8,357 nt of DNA from an alpha proteobacterium 3107 (GCA_001483205.1 JPPB01000314.1:1-8357); one strand, 5' to 3'; positions 1-6,072 are shown, counted from the first letter of the stretch. Numbers and translations are program-made. The notes: generated from the letters alone by a model not told the origin.

Positions 1-387
1 CCGGTCGTCGCGCTCTCAATCCCGGTCATTCAGGTGCGAGACCTGGCCCCCGGCGAAACCGTGGGCTACGGCAACACATGGCAGGCCGGAACCCCCGCCC
101 GCATCGCCACCGTCTCTGCCGGATATGCCGACGGGCTGTTCCGCGCCATGGGCAACGGGCTGTCGCTATGGGCGGACGGCACGGCCTGCCCGGCTGTCGG
201 GCGTATCTCGATGGACCTGATCGGGGTGGATGTCACCCGTCTTGACCATGCGCCGGAGCATCTGGAGATTCTGAACGGCACACAGACCGTCGATGCCCTT
301 GCCCGCACGGCCGGGACCATCGGGTATGAGGTGCTGACCGCGCTCGGGGGGCGCTACAGCCGCCGCTATGTGGGGGACCGGGCATGA
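1..387 (+). CDS. alr: Alanine racemase, C-terminal part (5' end outside window)
   Basis: The product would be the PLP-dependent racemase that interconverts L- and D-alanine in the cytoplasm, supplying D-Ala for peptidoglycan. Frame 1 is open from base 1 to the TGA at 385-387, giving 128 residues and no start, so the N-terminal PLP barrel lies upstream. What is visible is the C-terminal beta domain. AGYADGL carries the family's catalytic tyrosine. GRISMDL matches the conserved (C/I)SMD segment that contributes to the active site across the dimer. [18 protein letters not shown] is the usual family ending. The stop overlaps the next start by 4 nt (ATGA), which suggests coupled translation with the MlaE-like gene. 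Whether this is the biosynthetic Alr or a catabolic paralogue (DadX) cannot be told from this part; the absence of a dadA neighbour in view mildly favours Alr. Confidence 0.93.
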   Translation, partial: PVVALSIPVIQVRDLAPGETVGYGNTWQAGTPARIATVSAGYADGLFRAMGNGLSLWADGTACPAVGRISMDLIGVDVTRLDHAPEHLEILNGTQTVDALARTAGTIGYEVLTALGGRYSRRYVGDRA

Positions 388-1169
388 GCCGCGCCCTCAG
401 CCTGCTTGCCGCACTCGGGCGCTCGGTGATGGCGTTTCTGGCCGCGGTCGGACGGGTGACAATCTTTGCCGCCCAGGCCATATCGCACATATTCCGGCCA
501 CCGTTCTATCCGAAAGAGCTGGGCCAGGCCCTGCTCTCGGTGGGGTATTTCAGCCTTCCGGTCGTGGGCCTGACCGCGTTTTTCACCGGCGGCGCGCTGG
601 CGCTGCAAATCTATTCCGGCGGCGCGCGGTTCAATGCCGAGGCGGTGGTGCCCCGGATTGTCGCCGTCGGCATGGTGCGAGAACTTGGCCCGGTGCTGGT
701 CGGCCTGATGATCGCGGCGCGGGTCACGTCCTCGATCGCCGCCGAGATCGCAACGATGAAGGTGACAGAGCAGATCGACGCCCTGGTCACGCTCTCGACC
801 CACCCGATGAAATACCTCACCGCGCCACGGGTGCTTGCCGGGCTGATCGCGGTGCCGGTTCTGGTGGGGATCGGCGATGTCATCGGCGTCATGGGCGGGT
901 ATATGGTCAGCACCGGGCGGCTGGATTTCAACCCGGCGACCTATTTGCAGAACACGGTCGATTTCATTGAGGCGCAGGATGTGGCCTCAAGCCTGGTCAA
1001 GGGCGCGGTGTTCGGCTTTCTCGCCGCCCTGATGGGGTGCTTTTACGGGATGCACTCGGGCCGGGGCGCGCAGGGCGTGGGCCGGGCCACCAAAGCCTCG
1101 GTCGTTGCCGCCGCCGTGCTGATCCTCGCCGCCAACTATCTGCTGACTGAACTGTTCTTTTCCGCATGA
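384..1169 (+). CDS. mlaE: MlaE-type ABC transporter permease (phospholipid transport)
   Basis: This 261-residue inner-membrane permease belongs to the MlaE/Ttg2B/YrbE family, which moves phospholipids between inner and outer membranes with an MlaF ATPase and an MCE-domain partner (MlaD). The diagnostic family block is at about residues 99-133: [19 protein letters not shown], then [17 protein letters not shown] second conserved block near the C-terminus (about 218-241) includes [11 protein letters not shown]. Hydrophobic segments lie at roughly 50-77, 90-115, 147-175, 203-222 and 238-258, preceded by a short amphipathic N-terminus, which fits the family fold and its usual length of about 260 residues. 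The ATG overlaps the alr stop by 4 nt and the TGA overlaps the mlaF start by 4 nt. No mlaD, mlaC or mlaB is visible, so those partners must be encoded elsewhere. Family assignment is firm; the lipid cargo and direction are inferred from the family. Confidence 0.92.
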   Translation: MSRALSLLAALGRSVMAFLAAVGRVTIFAAQAISHIFRPPFYPKELGQALLSVGYFSLPVVGLTAFFTGGALALQIYSGGARFNAEAVVPRIVAVGMVRELGPVLVGLMIAARVTSSIAAEIATMKVTEQIDALVTLSTHPMKYLTAPRVLAGLIAVPVLVGIGDVIGVMGGYMVSTGRLDFNPATYLQNTVDFIEAQDVASSLVKGAVFGFLAALMGCFYGMHSGRGAQGVGRATKASVVAAAVLILAANYLLTELFFSA

Positions 1170-1912
1170 TCGGGCTTCGCGACATCCACAAGGCGTTCGG
1201 GCCAAAGAAAGTCCTGCAAGGGATCGATCTGACCGTGCCCAAGGGCGAAAGCATGGTGATCATCGGCGGCTCCGGCACCGGCAAATCGGTGCTGCTCAAG
1301 TGCATTCTGGGGCTGGTTGTGCCCGATGGCGGCACGATCACGCTGGACGGGCAGGATACGGCACAGGCCGAGCGCGACGCCTTTCTCGCCCGGTTCGGGA
1401 TGCTGTTTCAGGGCGGCGCGCTGTTCGATTCCCTGCCCGTCTGGCAGAATGTGGCGTTCCGGCTGTTGCGCGGCTCTCTGCGAAAACCGGCGGCAGAGGC
1501 CCGCGAGATTGCGATCAGCAAGCTGCGCCGGGTGGGGCTGAAGGCAGAAACGGCGGACCTCTACCCCGCCGAGCTGTCGGGCGGAATGCAAAAGCGCGTC
1601 GGCCTTGCGCGGGCGATTGCGGCAGAGCCGGAGATCATCTTTTTCGACGAACCCACCACCGGGCTGGACCCGATCATGGCCGGGGTCATCAATGACCTGA
1701 TCCGCGAGATCGTGGTGGAGATGGGGGCGACGGCGATGACCATCACCCATGATATGTCCTCGGTGCGTGCCATCGCCGACCGGGTGGCGATGCTGCATGA
1801 CGGGACAATCCGCTGGACCGGCCCGGTGAGCGGGATGTCCGAAAGCGGTGATCCGTATCTGGACCAGTTCATCCACGGGCGCGCCGAGGGGCCGATTGAG
1901 GCGGTGAGGTGA
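1166..1912 (+). CDS. mlaF: MlaF-type ABC transporter ATP-binding protein
   Basis: This 248-residue cytoplasmic ATPase should energise the adjacent MlaE-type permease. All nucleotide-binding motifs are present and look intact: Walker A GGSGTGKS (34-41), Q-loop Gln82 in FQGGALFDSL, signature LSGGM (137-141), Walker B IIFFDE (157-162) followed by PTTGLDP, and the H-loop His195 in ITHDM. The FQGGALFDSLPVWQNV stretch and the C-terminal PYLDQFIHGRAEGPI are typical of the MlaF/Ttg2A branch rather than of amino-acid or metal importers. The ATG overlaps the mlaE stop by 4 nt, so the pair is almost certainly coupled. No intrinsic terminator follows; two LacI-type operator sequences begin about 15 bases after the stop. 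From memory, Rhodobacterales often carry radA after this gene pair; here the next gene is an unrelated convergent dehydrogenase. I am only moderately sure of that synteny. Confidence 0.93.
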   Translation: MIGLRDIHKAFGPKKVLQGIDLTVPKGESMVIIGGSGTGKSVLLKCILGLVVPDGGTITLDGQDTAQAERDAFLARFGMLFQGGALFDSLPVWQNVAFRLLRGSLRKPAAEAREIAISKLRRVGLKAETADLYPAELSGGMQKRVGLARAIAAEPEIIFFDEPTTGLDPIMAGVINDLIREIVVEMGATAMTITHDMSSVRAIADRVAMLHDGTIRWTGPVSGMSESGDPYLDQFIHGRAEGPIEAVR

Positions 1913-1926
1913 GCGGGGGGCAGGGA

Positions 1927-1940
1927 TGAAAGCGCTTACA
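1927..1940. promoter_or_regulatory. LacI-family-type operator, copy 1
   Basis: TGAAAGCGCTTACA is a near-palindrome (12 of 14 positions symmetric) with the central AAGCGCTT typical of LacI/GalR-family operators, whose general form is TGnAAnCGnTTnCA. It is part of an 18-base direct repeat (1923-1940) repeated at 1944-1961. It lies only 15 bases past the mlaF stop. No LacI-family gene and no sugar gene is visible in the window, so the regulator would act from elsewhere. Confidence 0.6.
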
Positions 1941-1947
1941 GCGGGGA

Positions 1948-1961
1948 TGAAAGCGCTTACA
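1948..1961. promoter_or_regulatory. LacI-family-type operator, copy 2
   Basis: This is an exact second copy of TGAAAGCGCTTACA, 21 bases after the first, or two helical turns, which puts both sites on the same DNA face. A possible rightward -10 element, CATAAT at 1960-1965, overlaps its right edge. This is the usual arrangement for a repressible promoter, although no convincing -35 is present. Nothing coding lies downstream on the plus strand before the convergent gene end at 2387. Confidence 0.6.
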
Positions 1962-2050
1962 TAATGGCGTGTCGGGGCCGGTCTGTGCCGCCCGGAAGGT
2001 GCTCAAAACAGATTAACTATTTGAAATATATGGATAATTTATCTGAATAG
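1962..2050. other. Non-coding stretch with AT-rich island
   Basis: Bases about 2005-2050 are strikingly AT-rich in an otherwise GC-rich window. The stretch includes a perfect 5-1-5 palindrome GATAATTTATC (2033-2043). An imperfect inverted pair, CAGATTA at 2009-2015 and TTATCTG at 2039-2045, matches at 6 of 7 positions. No reading frame of useful length or codon character is present. It could be a promoter, a protein-binding site or a relic of a junction. Confidence 0.4.
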
Positions 2051-2097
2051 TGGCATATTAGCGGCCAACCCGTCCGCCCGGCGGGGCCAATATGTCA
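2051..2097. repeat. Imperfect inverted repeat / hairpin
   Basis: TGGCATATTAGC (2051-2062) and GCCAATATGTCA (2086-2097) are inverted copies matching at 10 of 12 positions, and the two mismatches become G-U pairs on one strand. The interior holds a small GC hairpin (CCGCCCGGCGG). There is no following T-tract, so it is not a standard intrinsic terminator. The core GCCAATATG recurs at 2263-2271. Confidence 0.4.
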
Positions 2098-2106
2098 GCA
2101 ATGCTG

Positions 2107-2143
2107 CCCTTATCCGCGGATAAGCCGCCGCCCCCCTTGCCGG
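2107..2143. repeat. Palindromic direct repeat, copy 1
   Basis: The core CTTATCCGCGGATAAG (2109-2124) is a perfect 16-bp palindrome. The 20 bases 2107-2126 recur exactly at 2328-2347. A right flank CCCCCTTGCCGG (2132-2143) recurs with one change at 2347-2358, so the two copies are direct repeats that differ by a 6-base indel. Confidence 0.75.
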
Positions 2144-2157
2144 AACAGATGCGCGCC

Positions 2158-2244
2158 CCGTCCGAAGGGCAGCGCCCGGCCCGGCGGGTGCAAAGCGCCC
2201 GCCAAGGGGCGGGGCGGGCGCTGCCCGGTCTTGCGACCGGACGG
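2158..2244. repeat. Nested inverted repeat (REP-like intergenic element)
   Basis: Three nested arms are visible. CCGTCCG (2158-2164) pairs with CGGACGG (2238-2244), GGGCAGCGCCCG (2167-2178) pairs perfectly with CGGGCGCTGCCC (2215-2226), and GGCGGG (2183-2188) pairs with CCCGCC (2198-2203). A further small hairpin, CCGGTC-TTGC-GACCGG, lies at 2225-2240. The left arm and centre recur at 8294-8331. This is the form of a dispersed palindromic intergenic repeat. No T-tract follows, so terminator function is doubtful. Confidence 0.7.
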
Positions 2245-2290
2245 ACGATTTGGGGGCCGACGCGCCAATATGCAGAGGTCTTTTGAGGTG

Positions 2291-2310
2291 TGAGGCCCGT
2301 CTCGGAAACG
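2291..2310 (+). repeat. Dispersed repeat tail, copy 1
   Basis: The 20 bases TGAGGCCCGTCTCGGAAACG recur without change at 8337-8356, about 6 kb away and in the same orientation. In this copy the segment is separated from the palindromic part of the element by about 46 bases (2245-2290); in the distal copy the two parts are nearly adjacent. Confidence 0.8.
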
Positions 2311-2327
2311 CCCGCCCCGAACGCACA

Positions 2328-2358
2328 CCCTTATCCGCGGATAAGCCCCCCTTACCGG
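2328..2358. repeat. Palindromic direct repeat, copy 2
   Basis: Bases 2328-2347 are identical to 2107-2126, including the perfect palindrome CTTATCCGCGGATAAG at 2330-2345, and the right flank matches 2132-2143 at 11 of 12 positions. It lies about 30 bases past the 3' end of the GMC dehydrogenase gene, a position where a transcription-end or mRNA-end structure could act, although it has no T-tract. Confidence 0.75.
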
Positions 2359-2386
2359 GCGGGACAGGACAACCGCCGATATGCCA

Positions 2387-3985
2387 TCAGGCCGGGCCGT
2401 CCAGAATCAAATCCGATGCCTTCTCGCCGATCATTATCGCCGGGGCATTGGTATTGCCGGAAACGATCTCCGGCATGATCGAACAATCCGCCACCCGCAG
2501 GCCGCCAATGCCGTGAACCTTCAGCCCGGCATCCACCACCGCATCCGGGCCTGACCCCATCCTGCACGTCCCCGCCGGGTGATAGATCGACGCGGAATTG
2601 TCGCGCGCCCAATCAAGAGTGCCCTCATAATCATCCATCCCGAGGGCGGCCGGGGGGCGGAACTCCTCGGAAATCTTTGAAGACAGGGGCGCGTGGCGGG
2701 CGATACGGCGCGCAACCCTGACCCCCTCGACAATGGTCCGGCAATCGGTCCCGGTCGAAAGATAGCGCGGGATGATCTTCGGATACGCCCGCGGACAGGG
2801 ACCGGCCAGGCGAATTTCCCCCCGGCTCTCCGGGCGAAGCTGGCACACCGACATGGTGAAGGCGGAAAAGGGATGCACGCCCTCGCCCGGACTGTCCGCC
2901 GACCACGGCTGAACATGAAACTGGATGTCGGGGGTGGCCACCTCCGGCCCGGTCCTGAAAAACCCGGTCGCGAGCGAGGCCGCCATGGTCATCGGCCCGG
3001 CGCGGAACAGCGCATATTTCAGGGCGATGCGCATCTGGTTCGGGATGCTGCGCACCTCATCGTTCAGCGTCGGCTCATTGCATTTGTAAACCAGCCGCGC
3101 CTGAAGGTGGTCCTGCAAATTCTGCCCGACACCCGGCAGGTCATGGTGCAGGCCGATCCCGGCCTCTGACAGATGATCCGGCGCGCCGATCCCCGAAAGC
3201 ATGAGGATTTGCGGGGAACCGATTGCGCCTGCCGACAGGATGATCTCGCGCCGGGCGCGGATGGTCCGGCTGTTGCCGCCGCGATCAAGATAGCGCACCC
3301 CGGTGGCGCGCCTGCCGTCAAGCTCTATCCGCTCCACCAGCGCATGGGTGATGATCCGCAGGTTCTGCCGGGACTTTACCGGGTTCAGATAGGCGACGGC
3401 GGCGCTGCAACGGCGGCCATTGCGGGTGGTGAGCTGAAAATACGACACCCCTTCCTGGGTCTTGCCGTTATAGTCGGGGTTGAAGGGATAGCCCGCCGCC
3501 TGCGCCGCCGCGACCCAGGCATCGCAGACCGGACGCTGAATGCGCATGTCAGAGACCGCAAGCGGCCCGTCGCCGCCATGATACTCGTCCGCGCCGCGCT
3601 CATTGCGTTCTGACCGCCTGAAAAGCGGCAGAACATCGTCCCACCCCCAGCCGGTATTGCCCATCTGCCGCCAGCGGTCATAATCCTCTTTCTGGCCGCG
3701 CACATAGAGCAACCCGTTGAGCGAGGACGACCCGCCCAGCACCTTGCCGCGCGGCCAGTCGATTGACCGCCCGTTCAGCCCCGGATCAGGTTCAGTCCGG
3801 TAGCACCAATCGACCGACGGGTTGTGCATTGTCTTGAAGTAGCCGACGGGGATGTGAATCCAGGGGCTGGTATCCTTGCCGCCCGCCTCAAGCAGGACGA
3901 CGCGCGCACCGGGGTCAGTGCTCAGCCTGTTGGCCAGAACACAGCCCGCTGACCCCGCTCCGATGATGATAAAATCCGCTTCCAC
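2387..3985 (-). CDS. GMC-family FAD-dependent oxidoreductase (choline/alcohol dehydrogenase-like)
   Basis: A flavoprotein of 532 residues in the glucose-methanol-choline family, most like bacterial BetA-type alcohol dehydrogenases, which oxidise a primary alcohol. The FAD-binding GAGSAG is at residues 9-14 and the ribose-binding LLEAGG at 31-36. GMC signature 1 covers about 80-104 (GKVLGGSSSLNGLLYVRG), and signature 2 about 252-268 (AGAIGSPQILMLSGIGA). The C-terminal active site is present as His469 in YHPAGTCRMG and Asn513 in GNTNAPAIMIGEKASD. I chose the GTG start at 3985, preceded by AGGGGG with a 9-nt gap, because the family begins at the FAD motif; an upstream TTG would add 27 unlikely residues. 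It diverges from the TRAP operon. Choline is not assured: there is no betB, betI or betaine transporter nearby, so the substrate is unknown. Confidence 0.92.
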   Translation of the reverse strand: MEADFIIIGAGSAGCVLANRLSTDPGARVVLLEAGGKDTSPWIHIPVGYFKTMHNPSVDWCYRTEPDPGLNGRSIDWPRGKVLGGSSSLNGLLYVRGQKEDYDRWRQMGNTGWGWDDVLPLFRRSERNERGADEYHGGDGPLAVSDMRIQRPVCDAWVAAAQAAGYPFNPDYNGKTQEGVSYFQLTTRNGRRCSAAVAYLNPVKSRQNLRIITHALVERIELDGRRATGVRYLDRGGNSRTIRARREIILSAGAIGSPQILMLSGIGAPDHLSEAGIGLHHDLPGVGQNLQDHLQARLVYKCNEPTLNDEVRSIPNQMRIALKYALFRAGPMTMAASLATGFFRTGPEVATPDIQFHVQPWSADSPGEGVHPFSAFTMSVCQLRPESRGEIRLAGPCPRAYPKIIPRYLSTGTDCRTIVEGVRVARRIARHAPLSSKISEEFRPPAALGMDDYEGTLDWARDNSASIYHPAGTCRMGSGPDAVVDAGLKVHGIGGLRVADCSIMPEIVSGNTNAPAIMIGEKASDLILDGPA

Positions 3986-4047
3986 GGTGTTGTGCCCCCT
4001 TTTCCCGTAAAAAAACTGGTCAAACCACAAAAGACAATATAGTGTTT

Positions 4048-4066
4048 TTGAGACGGAATGTCTCAA
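4048..4066. promoter_or_regulatory. Palindromic operator candidate for the IclR-family regulator
   Basis: TTGAGACGGAATGTCTCAA is a perfect 7-5-7 inverted repeat, starting 5 bases after a possible -10 (TATAGT) of the TRAP operon. Its form, TTGARAC-spacer-GTYTCAA, resembles operators of IclR-family regulators such as KdgR, and the last gene of the operon encodes an IclR protein. The position fits repression of the TRAP operon by blocking RNA polymerase and possible joint control of the divergent GMC gene. The palindrome is seen; its binding protein is inferred. Confidence 0.6.
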
Positions 4067-4078
4067 TAAATCACGAAT

Positions 4079-4084
4079 GGGAGG
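4079..4084 (+). promoter_or_regulatory. Ribosome binding site of the dctP-type gene
   Basis: GGGAGG ends 5 bases before the ATG at 4090. This strong site settles the start and argues against the in-frame GTG at 4042, which has no such site and lies in the promoter/operator region. Confidence 0.85.
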
Positions 4085-4089
4085 AAACC

Positions 4090-5322
4090 ATGGGATTGTC
4101 AGAAAACCTTAGCCGTATCTCGCGCCGGGATTTATTCCGTGTGGCAGGGACTTACGGCCTCAGCTCCACATTGCTGGCCGCCGGAACCTTTGGCGGGGCG
4201 ATGAGTGTGGGGAATCTCACCCGGGCCGCCGAATCGACCTATGAAAAGCGCTTTGCCAAAGAAGCCCGGCATTCGCTGAAATTCGGGGCCGCCGGGTTCA
4301 ACGCCCGCAACCTGCTGATCGAACGCGCCGGTGCGCTGGAATTTGCCCGCGACCTTGAGGCCCGGACCGATGGCGAAATCCGCATCGAGTTCATCGGCGA
4401 CAACCAGATTTGCGGCCAGCTTTCCTGTGTCGAAAAAACCCAGCAGGGGATTGTCGATATTTACGCCGCCTCGACCCAGAACTCCGCCGGGGGTGCGCCC
4501 TATCTGAACGTGCTTGATTATGCGTTCGTGTTTCCGGGCCGGGCCGCTCAGTATCATTTCCTGTATCACCCGAAGAGCGGGGAAATCCTGCGCGAACCGC
4601 TGGAGAAACGCCACGGGCTGAAATTCCTGTTCAGCCATTGCGAGTTGCGCGGCATCCAGTTGGGCCTTGGTTGGGAGGACAGGCCAACCGTTACCCGGCT
4701 GGAAGAGTTGTTCGGCACCAAGAACCGGGTCACGGGCACCCAGCTCGGGCGGATTGCGATGCAGGCGCTCAACCTCAACCCGGTGCCTGTGGCATGGGAG
4801 GAAACCCTCGACGGCCTCAAGCAGGGCCTGATCGACGGGGCCGAAACCTGGGCCAGTGCCGTCGCCTATGCGAACATGTCGCCGGTGGTCAGCCAGTCGG
4901 TTGATCTGAAGTTCTTCTGCGGCACCGAACATACCTCGATGAGCGCGTCGGTTTTCGACAGCCTCAGCGGTGATTTGCAGGATGCGGTGATGGAATCGGC
5001 CTATTGGGCGCAGGCCCATGTGCAGGCCGCGAATGAGGCCGCACTGGTCAAAACCGTGGGCTTCAGCGACCCGCAACTGCCCGGCACGATCTTTGTCGAA
5101 AACAATGTCCGCCCGGCATTCCTTGACGCAGCCGAAGTGCGCAAGGCCGAAGAGATGTGCAGCCCCGAATTTCAGCCGCAGCTTTGGGAAGAGTGGCGCG
5201 AACGTCTTGATGGCTGGGCCGGCGGGATCGACACCTATCAGGCGATTTATGACATCGCCCGCGAGGTGGACAAGGAGATGCTGCCTGAAAATGTCGAGCC
5301 GCGCCGCTGGTGGAAAGGCTGA
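4090..5322 (+). CDS. dctP: TRAP transporter substrate-binding protein, DctP type, Tat-exported
   Basis: The periplasmic binding protein of a TRAP transporter, 410 residues. The N-terminus carries a twin-arginine signal: SRRDLFR at residues 11-17, a hydrophobic stretch to about 42, and a likely cleavage after RAA at 45-47. Export folded through Tat is therefore expected rather than Sec export. The mature part has DctP-family features, including the KNRVTGTQLGRIAMQALNL segment, where Arg213 matches the arginine that usually grips a substrate carboxylate, followed by WEETLDGLKQGLIDGAE. Mature length of about 363 residues is somewhat above the usual 300-330. Five cysteines (108, 113, 184, 277, 357) are unusual for the family and may form disulfides. 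It is first in the operon, has a strong ribosome site, and is followed by an intrinsic terminator. The ligand is unknown; an organic acid is the default for the family. Confidence 0.9.
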   Translation: MGLSENLSRISRRDLFRVAGTYGLSSTLLAAGTFGGAMSVGNLTRAAESTYEKRFAKEARHSLKFGAAGFNARNLLIERAGALEFARDLEARTDGEIRIEFIGDNQICGQLSCVEKTQQGIVDIYAASTQNSAGGAPYLNVLDYAFVFPGRAAQYHFLYHPKSGEILREPLEKRHGLKFLFSHCELRGIQLGLGWEDRPTVTRLEELFGTKNRVTGTQLGRIAMQALNLNPVPVAWEETLDGLKQGLIDGAETWASAVAYANMSPVVSQSVDLKFFCGTEHTSMSASVFDSLSGDLQDAVMESAYWAQAHVQAANEAALVKTVGFSDPQLPGTIFVENNVRPAFLDAAEVRKAEEMCSPEFQPQLWEEWRERLDGWAGGIDTYQAIYDIAREVDKEMLPENVEPRRWWKG

Positions 5323-5339
5323 AACACGGTGTAGGATCG

Positions 5340-5371
5340 GACCGGCCCTGCGTGACGGGGCCGGTCTTTTT
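5340..5371 (+). terminator. Intrinsic terminator / attenuator between dctP and dctQ
   Basis: A perfect 9-bp GC-rich stem (GACCGGCCC at 5340-5348 with GGGCCGGTC at 5358-5366), a 9-base loop, and five T residues (5367-5371) follow the dctP stop by 17 bases. It is a textbook rho-independent terminator inside an operon and probably partial. It would make binding-protein mRNA exceed permease mRNA, as expected from stoichiometry in binding-protein transporters. It could also protect the dctP message from 3' decay. Confidence 0.85.
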
Positions 5372-5406
5372 GTATGGCGAATGCGAAAAAACACGAAAGG
5401 GCGAAG

Positions 5407-6072
5407 ATGTCACTCCTGTCTGACACCGGCGCGATACTCGGGGCCTTCGCATCGGGGGATTCCTTTGAAATCCGCACTGCGCTGAAAAGCAACGCGGCCT
5501 GGTATGCGGGCACGGTCGCCACAATAGCGGGCGGTCTGCTGATCATGCTGCTGTATCGCGCTGTCCCGTTTATCGAGCGCCACCTGGAGCGCACGGTGAT
5601 GGTCGGCAGTTACCTGGCAACAGCGCTGATTATCTTTTGGGGGGTGATTGACCGGTTCGTGTTTTTCAATCAGGAACCATGGTCCACCACCGTGCCGCCG
5701 CTGTTGTTTATGATCATGGCCTGGTTCGGGGCCACCTATAACGTGCGGCTCAGAACGCACTTGAGCTTTTCGGAATTTCGCAGCCGGATGCCAAGGGCGG
5801 GACAGTTGGGATGCCTGTTGCTCGACGCCGTTCTGTGGCTGGGTTTTGCCGTCATCGTCGTTGTCACCACCACCCGTCTGGTGGCCCTGTCGGCCTCTAA
5901 TTTCCAGATTGTTCTGGGCACCGACAACGTGATGCAATGGTGGTTTCTGTTGTCGGCCCCGATTGCATTCCTGCTGATGGCCGCCCGCATATTCGAGAAT
6001 CTCGCCGATGATCTGCGCAACTGGCACTCGGGCGCGCCCCTGATCCGGCAAGCTGTGATCGGAGCAGACTGA
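5407..6072 (+). CDS. dctQ: TRAP transporter small permease, DctQ type
   Basis: The small integral-membrane subunit that pairs with DctM, here 221 residues. Hydrophobic segments lie at about 33-53, 64-86, 96-113, 135-161 and 178-196. The block from PWSTTVPPLLFMIMAWFGAT through YNVRLRTHLSF to the proline-bearing loop corresponds to the conserved DctQ region with its W, R and H residues. Five hydrophobic segments rather than four suggest an extra N-terminal one or a membrane-dipping stretch. I chose the ATG at 5407, preceded by GAAAGGG with a 5-base gap. An in-frame ATG at 5374 begins 3 bases after the terminator T-tract, lacks a ribosome site and would add 11 charged residues. Its stop overlaps the dctM start by one base (TGATG). 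DctQ proteins diverge strongly, so this call rests partly on position. Confidence 0.87.
   Translation: MSLLSDTGAILGAFASGDSFEIRTALKSNAAWYAGTVATIAGGLLIMLLYRAVPFIERHLERTVMVGSYLATALIIFWGVIDRFVFFNQEPWSTTVPPLLFMIMAWFGATYNVRLRTHLSFSEFRSRMPRAGQLGCLLLDAVLWLGFAVIVVVTTTRLVALSASNFQIVLGTDNVMQWWFLLSAPIAFLLMAARIFENLADDLRNWHSGAPLIRQAVIGAD

Larger units (their letters stand above)
3986..4089. promoter_or_regulatory. Divergent promoter region between GMC gene and TRAP operon
   Basis: This 104-base region is AT-richer than its flanks and must hold promoters for both directions. For the rightward operon, TATAGT at 4038-4043 is a good -10 match; the -35 is weak (TGGTCA at 4017-4022 with a short 15-base gap). On the leftward strand, TTGAGA (complement of 4061-4066) could be a -35 for the GMC gene, but its best -10 is spaced too far for confidence. 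The palindrome at 4048-4066 sits where it could control both. Confidence 0.5.

Noticed and set aside
1923..1961. Beginning of a CRISPR array
   Set aside because: There are only two repeat units, spaced by 3 bases with no spacers. They fit tandem operators.
2092..2286. Small plus-strand frame (64 residues) in the convergent gap
   Set aside because: It runs through the palindrome and the nested inverted repeat, has proline-rich low-complexity content, and lacks a ribosome site. The repeats explain the sequence.
2109..2345. TTATCC cores as DnaA boxes of an origin
   Set aside because: TTATCCGCG differs from TTATCCACA at two positions, only two palindromic copies exist, and no dnaA, repABC or partition gene is near. 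The AT-rich island alone does not make an origin.
2387..3985. Naming the GMC gene betA (choline dehydrogenase)
   Set aside because: Sequence motifs are shared by the whole family, and no choline-to-betaine genes or betaine transporters are nearby, so the specific symbol is not supported.
3986..4066. Longer N-terminus of the GMC protein from a TTG at 4066
   Set aside because: It would add 27 residues unlike the family, would place coding sequence across the palindromic operator, and lacks a ribosome site. The GTG at 3985 begins right before the FAD motif.
4132..5394. Long (420-residue) open frame antisense to the TRAP binding-protein gene
   Set aside because: It mirrors the codon pattern of a clear DctP gene in GC-rich DNA, shows no recognisable domain, and has no good ribosome site. 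It is a shadow frame.
5374..5406. Earlier ATG start for DctQ
   Set aside because: It begins 3 bases after the terminator T-tract with no ribosome site. The ATG at 5407 has a well-placed GAAAGGG.
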